From Metallyticus violacea (lineage: Eukaryota; Arthropoda; Insecta; Mantodea; Metallyticidae): 64,000 bases of DNA. Below the pieces are notes generated by a model that worked only from the letters and a program-made list of their open reading frames with translations, did not search any database and was not told the DNA's origin. The translations under genes and the position numbers were made by a program. Of the stretch, positions 1-11,099 are shown one piece after another (the stretch's first letter is position 1; every line of letters starts with the position of its first letter). The DNA is taken from the NCBI GenBank assembly GCA_030762175.1, contig CM060833.1, positions 8,142,501 to 8,206,500 of the forward strand. The letters run 5' to 3'.

Positions 1-560
1 CTTTAACAAAATTATTCATTAGTAGACGAGAGCCACAGAGTCCAGTGCAGAAACAACTGCTACGATCCGAGGATTAGGCCAACTGGAGACTTATTTCCTT
101 TACTGTGCATGCTTTCACCTTTAAGTTAATTTTTTTAATTGTTTACAAAAAGTTGTTTTGTAAAAACAATTAAAAAACCAATACATAAGTTTTTAAAATT
201 AATGTGAATTTTATTATTTTAACATCTGTTACAAGAATATACGTCCGAAAGTTTCAAATTGTAATTGAAGTGTCAATTTATTCAAAATAAGTGATTCAAA
301 CCAATAATAATTATTGGAAATGGAAATAATATATTTTGAATTGAATAATAAGGAAGAAACTCACTAAATAGAAATAGAAATACTTTTTTGTTAACAATAC
401 AACGTTTGTGTAGTGAACATTAGGCCATACACTGCTCATGGATTATGTAAGATAAATTTTAATGATTCAGAATTGAGATGAAAATGTCCCAAATTCTGAA
501 ATTTCTTTAAAAATGCCGACAACTCTTTCTGTTGATGTCACATTGATAGCACTTTAACTA
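1..560. other. AT-rich DNA, nothing recognised
   Basis: No convincing coding frame, splice pair or repeat family is visible. A pure AT run follows at about 569-610. Confidence 0.6.
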
Positions 561-564
561 AAAC

Positions 565-568
<4 letters not shown>

Positions 569-611
<43 letters not shown>
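569..611. repeat. (AT)n microsatellite
   Basis: About twenty uninterrupted AT dinucleotides followed by a short T run. Confidence 0.95.
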
Positions 612-614
<3 letters not shown>

Positions 615-618
<4 letters not shown>

Positions 619-1029
619 TCACCGTGTAGCATTTGCTTGATGTGTGAGATACCCAGTTTGTTATCTCCGCTCGTATTCAAGAACATAGGAGAAAAATAGC
701 TTAGGTTCAAAGGGAAACCACACCTATACGTTAATCTGAAACTTAAAGCACGCAGCTACAATCACAAAAGTGAATCATGTTGCTTGCATTACACTCACAG
801 TGCAGAATCGCTTAATGCGGAAACGTCGTACTGCAGTATGTAACATCTCGTTCAACTGGCTTTAAAATGCATAAATACATTCCCATATTATTAGACGCTC
901 GTTGGATTTCAAATATAATATGAGATTATGAAGTAAAAATAGCACTTATTTTATTTTTACTAGCCTAGAATGGAGAAATAACCTTCTTTCAACATTAATA
1001 AAGAATTTAAAATAATATACACATTTATG
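615..1029. other. AT-rich DNA, nothing recognised
   Basis: No coding frame, splice pair or known repeat was seen between the AT run and the Tc1-like remnant. Confidence 0.55.
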
Positions 1030-1330
1030 TTGACAATAAGGCTGAATTTATTATTTGTCAATTTAGCACTTAGCCGGTGGGCTTTTGACAGCTATTAATG
1101 CTTTGAGTCTCCTTGGCATACTGTTAATGCATCTGGTGATGATAGCAGATTTCGAATTTCCTCTCAATAAGTCGAGTGTGATTACCACTTCCTTCTTCAA
1201 CAGTTGCCAAACATGCTCAATTAGATTCATAAATGGTGAATTTCCCCGCAAGGGCAACAGAAAAGCTATCACAGATTTTATAGGGTGACATGGTCCCATT
1301 TTGCATAAAAAATAAACAGATCTCAATTTG
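1030..1330 (-). pseudogene. Tc1-like transposase C-terminal remnant
   Basis: The minus-strand frame carries a GNSP...NLIEHVWQLLKKEV stretch and ends with SMPRRLKALI, which match the Tc1-family catalytic end (SPDLNPIEHVW) and the conserved tail (SMPRRLQALI). The conserved DLNP has become FMNL. The N-terminal half with the first two catalytic Asp residues is not recognisable upstream. It is a fragment and cannot be functional. I saw no inverted terminal repeats around it. Confidence 0.7.
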
Positions 1331-1437
1331 GGAATTATTCTCTTATTTCAGACTACAGCCTGCTTCTCAACCCCTTTTTGTACTGTACTGGTCCCGTGAA
1401 CATATAGGCGTCCAGGGCCTCTCCCACTGGTGTTGTT

Positions 1438-1727
1438 GATTTGATTTATTTATGAACGCTCTTTAATATATCAGATCGTCAGCGTCCCATTCAACTCAGG
1501 GCGTGAAACGGCCGACAAATTTTGCTCAGAGGCCTCTCTTTCAGGCTTGAGGTTCTTTTTCGTGCCGTAAATGTACGACACGGGACCCACGGCTTTACTT
1601 CCCTTCCTAAGGAAGCCATACTTAGGATTTTTACGCCCGAAAAAATCCATCGGTCCTGACCGGGTTCGAACCCGCGATCTTGGGTCTCGAGGCAAGTATG
1701 GTAACCACTACACCACCAGAACCGACA
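1438..1727 (-). mobile_element. SINE A copy (tRNA-derived)
   Basis: Minus-strand copy of the tRNA-headed SINE. The head (about 1650-1727) carries an A-box-like GTGTAGTGGTTACCATACTT and a B-box-like GGGTTCGAACCCG. The tail reads through the conserved GAAGGGAAGTAAAGCCGTGGG segment and ends in AAAGAGCGTTCATAAATAAA. It is one of about eight full or partial copies in the window. Confidence 0.85.
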
Positions 1728-1729
1728 AA

Positions 1730-2837
1730 AATATCACTAGTGACTGACCAAATCAGACTTTAGAGGGATGTTTTACAACCTGCACAACACAATCTCACTT
1801 ATACTCTTCAACACAATGCTGTCGCACAAACTGAGCGCTGTTTGCCAAAATTTCAAGAGTACTTTCATCTCTAAAACAAATCTGAAATAACGAAAAAGTT
1901 CAATAATAATTTGATTTAAAGGTTTACCTCATAAAAATTATTTTAAATTTTAAATTCTCGATATTTACCAAATGCTAGAAGTCCAAGTGTTTGTCCTTGT
2001 GATTCTTTGCTCACTTGAAATGTTTTGCAGCCATATTAGTGGTTCCTTTGGGCTTGCGGGTAGGTGCATGCTTTAATTTTTTTTTTTTTTTTTTTTTTTT
2101 AATTTTGTACCTTACGTTCTTTCAGATGCTGTGATGCCACTGTCTTCAAGATTAAATTTAATTTATTTTGAACTACAAACCCTGTTTTCTTCACCAATAT
2201 TTTCGTTGTACCGTTCTTCCCTTGAGGTAAAAATTGGTTTTCAGCACATTAATTCCATTTTTGAGGGCCTACTTCTACACCCAATGCAGATTTCTTCTTA
2301 ATTCGCATTAGAGATGCTTCAGTTAGCTCCAATCTTTCAGAAAAAGATTGTTGATTTGAAAAAGTTTTAAAGTTAACCAGTGTGGTTTAACCTTTGCAAT
2401 TTATCGAGGTGTCAAATCAGTTTGCACACAGAATAAAAAATTTGACGTTTCAAATAAAAAATGAACTGACAAATTAAACTTCAATAGCACAGGCCTGAAA
2501 TAGATGTGTTGTAGTGTTATCATTACAGTAACTGATGTTTATTTAGCAACAATGTGGACTCTTACAAGAATGAAACATCTACAAATGTGTCATTGTAGAC
2601 AACAATATGTCCCCAGTGCGGAATGATTATTGAGTCGTATGAACAATGAACTTCGAATATTAAGGTGCATCTAATAATATGGTCAGAGATTGTATTATTA
2701 CTACAATTTAAATTTGTTTTAATCAATTTTGGGGAGGGGGGGATTGCTCGAAGTTCCTTTTCTGGTTGCGCGATTAACGCGTGTGTATGGTAAACTGTAA
2801 AATGTGTGAGAACCTGATCACAGGATTCAAATAACAA
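1730..2837. other. Unassigned AT-rich DNA with poly(T)
   Basis: Contains a T run of about 24 bases at 2077-2100. No frame or repeat family could be assigned with confidence. Confidence 0.5.
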
Positions 2838-2990
2838 GGGCAGCAGTGACTTTCACTTCCTGATGTAATGAACAAAACAAAAAAAAAATGTTTCGAACAC
2901 TGTCCAACTAAATTACAGATGCAGGAGTGAATTTCACCGCCTGATGTAATAAACCTAACAATAAAAAAGTTTCGAACACTGTCCAACAAT
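2838..2990. repeat. Local tandem duplication, two ~75-80 bp units
   Basis: Two adjacent diverged units share TTTCA(C)..CCTGATGTAAT and AGTTTCGAACACTGTCCAAC-type segments; the second is at 2920-2990. No coding role is apparent. Confidence 0.8.
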
Positions 2991-3020
2991 ATTTAACATT
3001 AAATTATCAAATTACACACT

Positions 3021-3042
3021 GAATAGATAGATAGATAGATAA
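3021..3042. repeat. (GATA)n microsatellite
   Basis: Five GATA units, ending just upstream of the candidate exon at 3097. Confidence 0.9.
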
Positions 3043-3096
3043 CTTTATTGACGCATTCTCTGGGAATCAAATGAAAGTAGAAAAGTTGCTTACCAG

Positions 3097-3220
3097 CGAG
3101 CCGCCGCCTCAGCACGAGGTGGGGTCTCCATTGGAGCGAGCGGAGAGAACGGAGAATGTTTGCCACACAATCTCGACGCTTCTTCCTGCCATGTTGTTTC
3201 GATAGATGACCACGTCTTCG
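3097..3220 (+). CDS. Candidate internal exon, function unknown
   Basis: A GC-richer island is bounded by a good plus-strand acceptor (GTTGCTTACCAG|C) and a good donor (TTCG|GTAAGA). The 124-bp exon is open in the frame set by its first base (41 codons plus one base) and encodes an Ala/Gly/Ser-rich then His/Asp-containing peptide (SARGGVSIGASGENGE ... VVSIDDHVF). No family is recognised. The interval also has a minus-strand reading, because GCTTAC at 3088-3093 is a donor on that strand and CTACAG at 3241 gives an acceptor. That reading gives a very Arg-rich peptide and looks less natural. No partner exon is identified, so it is inferred from splice signals and codon quality only. Confidence 0.4.
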
Positions 3221-3594
3221 GTAAGAAACACGGCAATCACCTACAGATAACAGTCAGGTCACCTCTCTTTCTCGCTCTGTGCGCTCCTTTCGTTTTGGTA
3301 AATAGACAAGCAGTCACCAGTTCTGCAGAAATTTCAGAAAAACCCAACCCCAGTTTGTTGATTTTGCCGCAGTGCGTTTCGTTCCAACGGTCTTGGGTTG
3401 TCAGGACGGTATTTAAACATGGACCAGATTTGAGATCATTAATTTTGATTTCAAAGATGAATCTAGCTGTTATAGTTCCGGATTTCTTAGCAGCTTTTTG
3501 GATTTCTGGAGTGGCAAAGTTATTTGAAGATGTTCATGCATGTATAATTTATAGCTTCTGACATAATTACCCCATTTTCACGACTAGAGTATTA

Positions 3595-4034
3595 TATGGA
3601 GGGTGCTAAAAATGTTATACACACCCCAAGCAAAGAAAAAACTGTGTTAACATAACAAAACTGAATTCACATAAACAGAAAATAATAAGCACTAACCATC
3701 GCATCTAACTCCATTGGACTTCTACCTATGAGGAACTCTTAAGGATGTTGTATACCGTAGAAAAACCAGCTACACTGACAGCACTTCGGGAAGAAATTGA
3801 AACTACATGTGCTGCAATCGCTGAGGACACTTTCGCAAACGTTGTTCAATCAGCAGTTCAACGTACACAGAAGTGTATCGACGCCGATGGTGGGCATTTT
3901 GAGCAATTGTTGTAACTGTAAAAGTCTAAGATAATTAGTGCTCATCATTTTCTGTTTGTGTAAATTCAGTTTTGTCATGTTAACACAGTTTTTTCTTTGC
4001 TTGAAGTGTGTATATATTTTTGGCAACCTCTGTA
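3595..4034 (+). mobile_element. Family C deletion derivative with fold-back ends
   Basis: TA-flanked element of about 440 bp. It keeps the transposase C-terminus in a plus frame (PLDFYLW-like start, TLKDVVYR, TLTALREEIE, CIDADGGHFEQLL-type end). The right 100 bp is the normal family C 3' end. The left 95 bp (3600-3695) is not the normal 5' end but an inverted copy of that 3' end, so the element is a fold-back with long arms. Compare the copies at 44543-45206 and 49285-49844, which have normal 5' ends. Confidence 0.8.
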
Positions 4035-4039
4035 TATGT

Positions 4040-4710
4040 TAAGGCTCTAGGGGTCCCAATTTTTGTTTCTTTTCAACGAAACTCGGCTTACCATAAATTA
4101 AAAAACAATTCCATGAGTTCGTTAACCAGCAAAATTGGAAAATTAGGGGTGGGGGTTAACCTAAAATGAAATATTTAAAAGCCGCATTTTTTTTTCAACG
4201 AAACTTGGCATATATCATTAAAATAAATTTCCGAAAATCAACGATATTACACTATTGGGAATGGGGGTTTACCTGAAAACCAAATTTAAAAATCGCTATA
4301 GCGGCACCAATATTTTTTCGTAATGAAACGCAGCATTTAACATTTAAATAAAACAATAAAAATAGTTTAATAGTCAGAGAAACTGGTCCATTAGAAGTAG
4401 GGATATGCCTGAAAACCGAACTTTAAAGAGTGGGGTAAAAGCTAAACTTAAAAATCTATCTAGCGGGCGCGTTTTCATTTATTAATTTTTATTAAGGAAA
4501 CTCGTTATATGATATTGGAATAAAATAAGAAAATTAGTTTTTGAAAATCAGTGAAATTAGACTATTAGGGATGGAGTTTAGCTCAAACGCAAAATTTAAA
4601 AATCGTTCCGTATATACCATTTAAATAAAAAGTCAGAAAAATCGGATCGTTAGAAGCAGGGACATATCTGAAAACCGAAATTTAAAAAACAATCTTGCGT
4701 TTATTTTTCT
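4040..4710. repeat. Decayed tandem repeat, ~130-150 bp units
   Basis: Roughly five diverged units recur with the motifs TTTCAACGAAACT, ATTAGGGGTGGGGGTTAACCT and AAACCGAAATTTAAAAA. They begin directly after the family C fold-back element. The period is irregular because of indels. No coding capacity is visible. Confidence 0.65.
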
Positions 4711-4719
4711 CTATATTGT

Positions 4720-5768
4720 TTCAAAATAAAAGGACAAATTAATTCAGTATATAAACTGCATTTATAATGTTCCATGTGTTTTATATTTAACAAAAGTGCC
4801 GTCGTGAAGATAGCAAATGTGAAATATTAATCTAATATGTGTTTAAGAATTATATTTGTATGTTAAAGCGCTCGGTAATAACCTTCAGAAAACGTTAACG
4901 TTAAATGTTAATAACATTTAAACTAAATTTCAAAGCGAATGTAACTCATAACTTTCGATTGTTTTTCTAGATTTTAGCAAATATAAAGATATCAAGGTCT
5001 CATTTCATTAATATGGCTACTTTTAAAAAATCTCATACAGTATACCTTTTCAGAGGTCATATAAGTAATTAAATTAATAATATACCATTATTTCATGTGG
5101 TTTAATCTCAATAATTCTAAAAATATCGTTTCTCTTTTGTAATACTTAACAGAGTGCACGAATTCTAATTTTGTTCCCCTAATACCACACGTGTGATGTC
5201 ATAACTTATTTCATTTCATTAATTTATAAGGACCCATTTGGATTCTATATTCATTTTTTAAGTTATTCTACTTGCCGAGGAATACGCTTAGTTTAAGCAG
5301 TTCCTGCGTGACACACTTTTTACATAATAAAATAAATTCTTCATACTGCAAATATAAAAATAAAAAGATAAATGGACAACTAACCGAACAGATTCATTTA
5401 ATACTTCCCGAGCTAGGGTATGAAAATTATTTCCACCATATCTTCTAAAAACTTAGGATGGGCAGACCATACTTATTACCGTTTTAAACACTCCAGAAAT
5501 TTACTAAATTGGGTTATAAAATATTACGTCATCTAAACATTGTCTCCCAATAAAAGAACAACAAACGGGACACAATTCAGTGATTTTATTGCATCCAGGA
5601 GGTGTGCTTTTTATCCCAGACAATTTGCAAACGCTGTAACATACATTTGATTACTGAACTTTGTTGAAGTTTGATTCATAATTTATGAACAACATTACGC
5701 ACAACGTGGCTTATGTTTGCTTTACTTTCTACTCTTATAATAATTAATATTGTCATCTACCCTTGTTG

Positions 5769-5827
<59 letters not shown>

Positions 5828-6138
5828 AAGCATTGTATTCCCCCTTATCCTGCAACATAATTTTCCGCTGGCTCCAAAGTCCCTCTCTCTCGCGCCCGCG
5901 CTCTCTTCTGCACTTGCTTTGTTACATTATTGCCAGCACAACTCTGTTTATATGTAATGTTTACTTGCGCTCTGAACAGTTCTAGTTTGGGCATAAATTA
6001 CTTCTTGCGTTGTTATACTTTCTGAGGAAGCAGACATTTAAAATATGTTTGTTTCAAAACGTTCTAACAAGACACTAGACCAACATCAATGAAACTTCTA
6101 AACTGAATTTGTAATTATCATTTTGCCGCCAAATAACA
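4720..6138. other. AT-rich DNA with (ATT)n at 5771-5823
   Basis: Contains an (ATT)n tract of about 17 units and otherwise unassigned sequence. No gene-like frames or splice pairs were seen. Confidence 0.6.
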
Positions 6139-7406
6139 TATGCGAGAGTAGATCCATAACCAAATATGGATTATCACCTTCACAATATCCTTATCTGGTG
6201 CCATACCTTATCTGTTAAGTAAATAATCGCACCTGTAACTTCCGCTCCATTGTCTTCAGTTGTACAGATATAGTTGCATAAAGAAGGCTATGTGTAGAAG
6301 ATTGTGACATGTTCAAAATAGAAAATCGACCTGTTATTAAGTTCTTCACAAAAAATGACTTCCTCCAAATGAAATTGAACAGCGATTAGACGGTGTATAT
6401 GGGGAAGCGTCCCCCTCATATTCTACCGTAAAATAATGGGCCAGACTTTGGATCGAGAAAGCATTGAAGATGAAGAGCGTGCCGGTCGGCCCTTGGAGGT
6501 GCTCACTCTTGAAAATTATGGAAGACCGGCGGCTCAAAGTTACAGAAATTGCAGCAAGGTTGGGTCTTTCTAAAACAACAGTCTTTCGAATTATTCATGA
6601 ACATTTAAACATGAATAAGGTTAGTGCAAGATGGGTGCCTAGACTTCTTTCCTCAGTCCAAAAGCAGCAACGAGTCATCTGTTGCCAGGCATTTCTGGAG
6701 CCCTGCCGTGGCAACGAGAGAGATGTTCTGCAAACCATTGTTACAGGAGATGAAACTGTGGTCCTCTACTATGATTCCTTGTCCAAAAGAGAATGAATGG
6801 AGTGGCGTAAATCTAGCGAAGCACCGCCTCTAAAGGCCAAGGTCACTCAGTTAACCAAGACGATCAAGGCCACAATCTTTTGGGAACTGTGAAGCAATAC
6901 TCTTCATTGACTTCAAGAAGAGGAACACAGCAGTAAATGGGGAGTACTATGCTGGCCTACTGCACAGACTACGTGTTTCCATCAAAGAGAAAAGGCGAGG
7001 AAAGCTGAGTGGTAGTGTGCGCCTTCTTCACGACAACGCGCCTTTGCACACAGCTCTTGTTGCAAAGGAAACTGTACAGAAATGTGGGGAGATTCAAGGA
7101 GATCGAATTTCCATCCTAAAGCTCAGGTCTAACTCCCAGTGACTATTTCCTCTTCTCAAAACTCAAGAAGGAACTTCGAGGAAGGAAATTTAATTGTGAC
7201 AAAGAAGTGGTGGATGCTGTTTATGCCCATTTTGCAGGCAAGACTTCTGGCTATTTGGGCGGGGGGAGGGGGTTTGAAATGTTAATTCAAAGATGTGAGA
7301 AGTGTATTGCAATAAAGGATAACTATATTGAAAAGTGAAATGTAGTTTTTGTCTTTATCATACCTAGAAAATGGTTAGACCGGAAACTTATGGACCTACC
7401 CTCGTA
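6139..7406 (+). mobile_element. Mariner family A, copy 1 (decayed)
   Basis: Full-length but frame-broken mariner flanked by TA, with diverged terminal repeats (right end CCTACCCTCGTA). The encoded cut-and-paste transposase of about 340 residues would use a D,D34D triad. Here TGDET (first Asp, near 6750) and HDNAP (second Asp, near 7030) are visible, while the third-Asp region near 7130 is scrambled. An N-terminal helix-turn-helix (KVTEIAARLGLSKTTV) is intact around 6540-6600. A stop follows the KRE at about 6795 and several frameshifts break the rest. The left TIR has lost most of its inner bases. Confidence 0.85.
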
Positions 7407-7409
7407 TAT

Positions 7410-8160
7410 ACTAAAAATTATAATTTAATTGCGGGGAATTTCTAGGCAACTTGATTACTCACGGCGCGGTCACCAAAATTCGCGTGTCTAAGTCTACAAC
7501 ACTCATAAGAAAATGACAGAGCACACTGAATTGGAATACAGTGATATCTTGTTGTGCTGAAAAGGATGTCATTTATGACACATTTAAACAGTGAGGTTAT
7601 TTCAGTAACGGGCCGGTACAGCACGGTTGCAAAGTGAAAGGATCCAGTTGTCAGGGACATATAATGCATGTGCACGTCAGCTTGCAGTTAGTTTTAGGAA
7701 GTTTTTGCAGGCGAGTGGTTGTGAGTTCCTGTTAGCCGTTGCTTTCATTGTGTGTTAACTGTGTTTATTGAAGAACGAGGAGCTTTCTAAAAGTTCTCGA
7801 CCTGATTAAGAAAAGCCCCCCCCCTTTTTTTTTTTGCATTACATTATCAAGAATTGTTTGATGACTGGTGGCCATCAACAGTGTCAAATATATTGAAAAT
7901 GTTGATCCCAATAATAGTTTTCACCGCAGTTACTTCTAAGTGGAAATACAATTGCTTTTAACACTACGTTCAATTTACATTTCCGTACAGGTGTCTACAT
8001 ATCAACACTAGCACATAAAACGTTCACTAATAGTTGTGTCGTACCGCCTGAAGTATCTATCAGGATTTCAGCAATTGTTTATAAATCTGTTATTGATTTT
8101 ACAGCAAAAAGACTAAAACCAATAATTGAGGAAGTTTTAATTAATCATGCGACAAAGTTT
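7410..8160. other. Unassigned DNA
   Basis: No supported gene. Short open frames here look random. Confidence 0.5.
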
Positions 8161-8263
8161 CATTGAAATCGGTCTGGTCGAGTCCCTGTAAGAAGTTTGT
8201 TGTTTATGAACTGTGGACTGCCTGTTGGTGTAGCAAAGAGCGCACAGCGAGAAGCAGATGTCC

Positions 8264-8596
8264 CTAAGTTATCACCTTGGATTTGCGATGTCCGCGTCCC
8301 TGCCTGATGGGGATGTTGCTGCGCGACTCCGGTGGGGTTATAGGTGTCACGGGTTTCACCAGGCGTCGGAGTACTCCGGCACCTCCGCTTCCACCCAACA
8401 CGCGCGTCTCCGGAATTCTCTGCACCATTTCCGAGAGCGTCTTCTTGCCCACCGTTTTTGTTTCCGGGGCTGACAACGTTACAGACTTCCCCTTTTTGGA
8501 GCTGGTTCGCGTTTCCGGCACTGTCGCCACGGGCTTTGCAGCCTTTTTGCTGCCGCTGGCGTTGATCACTCGACGGGTGTTGCGAATTCTTTCCAT
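8264..8596 (-). CDS. Candidate basic protein or first coding exon, unknown function
   Basis: An ATG-started minus-strand frame of 110 codons in a GC- and CpG-richer island that stands out from the AT-rich surroundings. Third positions are rich in G/C, and this frame reads more naturally than the overlapping longer frame, which gives a Gln/Gly/Asn-rich shadow peptide. The product is highly basic (Lys/Arg/Ser/Thr/Pro) with imperfect repeats built on PETR: VPETRTSSK, APETKTVGK, IPETRVLGG, PPESRSN. It could end at the TAG at 8264 or splice at AAATCCAAG|GTGATA just before. A plausible acceptor (CTGCAACCAG) lies 16 bases upstream of the ATG. It does not join in phase to the PDZ-gene exon at 14731. 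Low-complexity basic proteins of this kind are often nuclear, but no family is recognised. Confidence 0.45.
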   Translation of the reverse strand: MERIRNTRRVINASGSKKAAKPVATVPETRTSSKKGKSVTLSAPETKTVGKKTLSEMVQRIPETRVLGGSGGAGVLRRLVKPVTPITPPESRSNIPIRQGRGHRKSKVIT

Positions 8597-8649
8597 TATA
8601 TTCCTCCTGGTTGCAGCACAGTGGACAAGGCAGTCTCATTTCATTGTGA

Positions 8650-10204
8650 GAAACACATGGAGCTGGTTTTTAGTTCTGCATAATAATTCACACACACCAC
8701 TTGATCGTGCACGGGATTTCGATTAGATCGCTCGCAATCTTTTCGTAAAAAAATATACAATAAGATCAGCACATTTCTGCAAGAAAAATTGGGAAAATCT
8801 TTAAAATCTTAAAACACATTTAGCTAAATACCAACGGCAAAATCCTCGAAACGCTTTTTTCAGCAAATTTTTTACCAAATAATTATTTTAATTTCTTTAA
8901 ATTTAGAAACCAATTTTAATTGTTTCAAAAATGACCAAATATTGTTACATTAACATAAACTCTACAAAAAATATATAACTGCAGGTTTATAATTATAAGA
9001 GAACATGAAAAAGGACAATTAAAAGCGTTTTCATGTGAGCGACATTTGAGAGATTTTACCAGTGTGAAACATCCTTTAGTGTGTTTACCAGTGTGAAACA
9101 GGCTTTACTTTGCTTTATTTCGCGATCATGTTTTAATAATACTTCAATTCCACCCGGATTGCTTTGGATTGAAAACTTGATATAACTTACGTGAATAAAG
9201 CTACACAAAAAAACAAGCGAAGGGGTGCTCCGCGTGCTATGTCGGACTGACAACACGAGAACAACTGAACGGAAACCAGAAGCGCGGGTAGCTATTCTCC
9301 CCAAGTTGTGGGGAGGTGATGCAATATCTTCCACTCCACATGTCAACATTGTTTTTCTGTTAGATGGATGGAAGATCAGTGAAGGGTGGCCAGAAATGGG
9401 CAGGGCACTGCATTATCCCTGCCTTAATCGTTTGATTAATCGTCATATGACATATGAAAATGGTTTAGCATCGCCCTACTTATGACAATGAAGTAAATCA
9501 TTACGTATGTAAAATTAAAACTTGACAAACCGTGAAATAAAATTCGTGCTCATTAAATCTTCATCTACATTGCCATAAATAAAGCTGTGAATTTGAAATC
9601 ATTCATCCGAATCAGGAAATTATTGTCCGTAGTGCAGTAACCATAATTATTATCCTTAAGAAAGGTGCGATATGCTACATTCTGTAAACAAAATTTTCAT
9701 CATTAAGTAACTTCAATACTTCCATCTTAGTGCAACAGAAACATAAGTGTTGTATTTTGGAACCGGAATTATAGTGGGTGGAGTTATTTTGATATCTTTT
9801 TTATTTATTTAATGGGACAATTAGCTGTTCTTCTTGTCCTACCTCGGCTCTTGGAGTCATGAGTTCGATGCTTCCTAATTCTCTGGTTCCAATGCAGAGG
9901 ATAGGGATCTCAGGGGAATTTGGAGTGTTTTTAATGGCTTGAAGTCATTAGGTAGGAAGCGGATTGTTCACTGTAACAATATAAAGTTCGGCTCTAGTTG
10001 GGCATTTAATTTATTCGGCAATTTGGAAGGTTCAGGAACATGCTGTGCTTCTGTCGTGTGTTCTGACCCTATTGTACTTTATAATCTACACTCGGTATGT
10101 AATTTACTGTCCTCACTGGAGTATTCACTCACTTTGGCACAATTTCGAAATCTAACACTCACCTTATCACCAACTTCTGCTACTGTTACTCTTGATACTG
10201 TAAT
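8650..10204. other. Unassigned AT-rich DNA
   Basis: No convincing gene or repeat. Short frames at 9225-9485 and 9939-10208 lack splice or codon support. Confidence 0.5.
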
Positions 10205-11095
10205 TTGAAATAATGGCTCGTAAGGCAAAACGTGCTGATTGTTCACCAATAAAAGAAGTAAGGCAGTAACACTTCATGAAGGAGGCTATTCCTATGAAGA
10301 AATAATGATAAGTTTGGATGGTGGTGCTACAAAATCAGGCATTAAGAAAGTTTGCAAGCGGTACGAAGTAAATGAGAGCACAAGGACGTCTTCAAGAAGT
10401 GGCAGAAAGTCAAAACACAGCGTTCAAGACTGCCGCAGAATCTGCCGCTTTTCTCTGCTATCTTGGGGACTTCTGGGCTACAAGTCTCTGACAGAAAAAT
10501 CAGACAAACTTTGTGAAAATGGTCTAAGAGCGAGGGCACCAAATAAGAATCCTTAATTTCAACCAGAAGCGCGTGGAGTCGGATTGGACGCAAGAAGACT
10601 GGGGTAAAGTCTTTAGGAAGATGAAACAAAGATCATCTTTGCAAGTTTGTGTGTAGCCAAAGAGGAGAGGACAAGTTACCTGGGTGCACCCCCGCCACTA
10701 TGAAACATTCTGTCAGCGTCATGGTATGGGAAAGCATGGCAAGGCATACAGGTGGGCGCTTAGCAGTGTCAGAGAGCAACATTGATGTCAAGATACACCA
10801 AAAAAAGGTCTTAGACTTAAAACTGCTGTATGGTATTCGTGATTTGTTTGGGGCTGACAGTCAGCGGTTCATCTTCCAGCAGATTGGCACAAAGTGTCAT
10901 CCGCTCGAATCAATTAGAACGGTTCATGTTACTGTCCTCCCTTGGCCAGGGAACAGGCCTGACTTCAACCAAATTGAAAACTTGTGGTCAAGGCTGAAAG
11001 TTTTGGTATCACGTCGGAATTCCAGTAACAAGAGGGAGATGCTAGAGGCCATCACCCAATCATGCTTTAGAGTGATCATTTCACTCATATGACGT
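10205..11095 (+). pseudogene. Tc1-like transposase, decayed copy 1
   Basis: Three-frame remnant of a Tc1-family DDE transposase. It starts at ATGGCTCGTAAGGCAAAACG with an N-terminal paired-like helix-turn-helix region (AVTLHEGGYSYEEI). The first Asp survives in a frame-broken DETKIIFAS near 10620, and SVSVMVW lies near 10705. The second Asp region reads FQQIGTKCH instead of QQDG, so the residue is lost. The last catalytic region LPWPGNRPDFNQIENLW near 10940-10990 is intact. Frameshifts near 10265, 10450, 10555 and 10640 make it dead. It is closely related to the fragment at 21031-21640. Confidence 0.85.
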
Positions 11096-11099
11096 CATC

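Noticed and set aside
2100..2320. Minus-strand exon with donor at 2108
   Set aside because: AT-rich, with no persuasive frame and no partner; looked like chance.
3160..3561. 133-codon plus frame as a single-exon gene
   Set aside because: Only its first part, up to the donor at 3221, looks coding; beyond it the sequence is intron-like with no homology.
8160..8639. 159-codon minus frame with PCPLCC start
   Set aside because: It overlaps the 110-codon frame in another phase; codon pattern and low-complexity Gly/Gln/Asn content mark it as a shadow.
9040..9120. C2H2 zinc-finger remnant (repeated CCAGTGTGAAAC)
   Set aside because: The twofold repeat resembles an antisense HTGEK linker, but no Cys/His pairs in correct spacing could be found in any frame.
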